DNA of 64,000 nt, taken from NCBI GenBank assembly GCA_023376005.1, contig CM042156.1, forward strand, positions 45,490,170-45,554,169, given 5' to 3'. Position numbers and translations under genes: made by a program. Source of the DNA: Doryteuthis pealeii (lineage: Eukaryota > Mollusca > Cephalopoda > Myopsida > Loliginidae). Positions 62,825-64,000 of the stretch are shown piece after piece; the stretch's first letter is position 1; the number at the start of each line of letters is the position of its first letter. The notes beneath the pieces are model-generated. The model did no database searches. It was not told the origin of the DNA and worked only from the letters and a program-made list of their open reading frames with translations.

Positions 62825-63135
62825 CTAGACATTTGTAAGCTACCTACATATATATATATATATATATAAAATTCATCTGAACACCATGTGCATTAACACC
62901 AATGCAAGTTTGTTTGATTATAATGTTTTTTAAATACAAATTTAACGTCATAACATTACATCACATGAACGCGATCCACGTCACATAAACGTTAAACAAA
63001 CCACAGTTAAAAAAAAACAATTTTTAGCTTTATATTTCCCATCGCGTGAAAACGCTTCATATAAACGCTAAAAAAATGAGTGGTTTTTAAAATCTCAACC
63101 ATTTCACGACTGGTTTTTAAGATCTCAACCATTTA

Positions 63136-63179
63136 ACTCATCTGATGATTGGATTACCATGAAACTTCAAGTTATGAGT
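63136..63179 (+). ncRNA. Single hammerhead ribozyme candidate
   Basis: Stem I ACTCAT (63136-63141) pairs with ATGAGT (63174-63179), 6 bp. Core CTGATGA (63142-63148), stem II TTGG-ATTA-CCAT (3 pairs, closing pair mismatched), GAAA (63161-63164), stem III ACT/AGT, triplet GTT. The sequence after the cleavage point (ATGAGTG) also occurs at 63075, about 99 nt upstream. Confidence 0.6.
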
Positions 63180-63202
63180 GTAAAACCATAATACTACCAT
63201 TG

Positions 63203-63204
<2 letters not shown>

Positions 63205-63258
<54 letters not shown>
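63205..63258. repeat. (TA)n microsatellite
   Basis: Perfect TA run. Confidence 0.95.
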
Positions 63259-63259
<1 letters not shown>

Positions 63260-63262
<3 letters not shown>

Positions 63263-63915
63263 TTTTAAAAAATTATATAAGCCACAAAAAAAAAAGAAAA
63301 GAAAAATTACACTGCAAATATTATTTTCATAGAAACTGAAAGATTTTTTCATTAGACAAAAAAAGTCATTAAACTGCCAAAAAATAATGAAAAAAAAAAG
63401 AAAAAGATAAATAAAATAAATAAAATAAATTAAAAAAACTCTATTAATTGCAAAAAAAAAAAAAAAGATTCTATAAACTGTAAATAAAAAAAAATTCAAA
63501 ATTGTTCCTCAAACCGCAATTGGCATTTATTGGCGTTAACCAACCAAATCTATTGATACTATTCACTTAGGATTTTTTGGCAAAGTATAGGAGGTAAGCA
63601 TCGTAGTGTTCACCCTTCATTACACCTGAATTCATTATGCATAGATACTTGACAGTTACGATCTCAACATCTGCCTTGTTGTTGTTTCTCTTATTGTTGT
63701 TGTTGGGATTTGCTGAGTTTGCAAAACACGCACTTAAAACAATTCAATGACAGGCTGACAAGGAACGTTCTCATACATTGGTCATTTATACGCGGTTGGA
63801 CAAGGGGAAATCCGTTGTGGGTGACATTAACAGCAAAGGATGATAAAATGCAAAAATAAAAAACAAAACAATTTCCGATCAGTTTGACGTTCAAGAAAGC
63901 CATCTCAACAAGTAT
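63260..63915. other. Unassigned AT-rich sequence
   Basis: A-rich homopolymer patches to 63500, then nothing recognised. Confidence 0.3.
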
Positions 63916-64000
63916 GTATTTACCTAACCCCTCCGTACGAGCAGGATGTGACACAAGGTCAATTTCTTAAGCGGTGTTTAACATGTTTGAATTCAGAGTT
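63916..64000 (-). mobile_element. SINE-B 3' part, cut by window end
   Basis: Printed strand CCCCTCCGTACGAGCAGGAT, GACACAAGGTCAATTTCTTA and GTTTGAATTCAGAGTT are the SINE-B 3' region in antisense. Confidence 0.7.

Larger units (their letters stand above)
62455..62848 (-). mobile_element. Tandem hammerhead retroelement (retrozyme-like), family B
   Basis: One full 316-bp unit plus a partial second, with a hammerhead in each and a tRNA-like promoter in the full unit. Right end in TA microsatellite. Sequence unrelated to family A outside the ribozyme core. No ORF. Confidence 0.8.

Overview
The window is AT-rich, intron-rich animal DNA. It has no operons and no long uninterrupted genes. It carries tRNA-derived SINEs, non-LTR retrotransposons of several clades, DNA-transposon relics, Helitron-like ends and dense AG/CT/TA microsatellites. 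I read it as a bilaterian, most likely a mollusc. The species cannot be named from the sequence alone. About 90% of the longest ORFs are translated microsatellites or shadows of repeats.

Host gene. One protein-coding gene is visible on the + strand. Exons at 4941-5020, 6603-6716, 14599-14759, 16770-16829 and 18246-18381, and perhaps 21838-21959, encode the cysteine-rich region and first thrombospondin type-1 repeat of an ADAMTS-like secreted metalloprotease. The catalytic part must lie left of the window. Intron phases agree for the first four exons. The junction from exon 4 to exon 5 is out of frame by one base.

RNA genes. A cluster of five initiator-tRNA-Met copies (41.5, 46.3, 48.9, 50.1 and 51.7 kb) sits in duplicated flanks. 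Two are intact 72-mers, one has an extra G, and two look degenerate.

Repeats. The introns and the sequence to the right are filled with four kinds of tRNA-like SINE (called A-D here), a long 5'-truncated retroposon with a (CCAAA)n or (CCAA)n tail (Rep-G, about 16 pieces), R4/Dong-like restriction-endonuclease LINEs lying in TAA runs, YADD-type LINE fragments, a Gypsy relic, a mariner relic, hAT-like ends, non-autonomous Helitron-like elements ending in a hairpin plus CTAG, and many foldback elements. One foldback at 31.4 kb has a matching empty site 1 kb away.

Most interesting system. Two unrelated tandem elements (5.6-6.2 kb and 62.45-62.85 kb) each carry two hammerhead ribozyme motifs, about 379 and 316 nt apart, with all three helices formable. 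In each, a tRNA-like RNA polymerase III promoter lies just upstream of a ribozyme. A rearranged relative lies at 32.9-33.3 kb, a further single hammerhead at 63.14 kb, and degenerate hammerhead-like cores in several foldbacks. This looks like the retrozyme type of element (small non-autonomous retroelement moving through ribozyme-processed circular RNA), with a built-in Pol III promoter.
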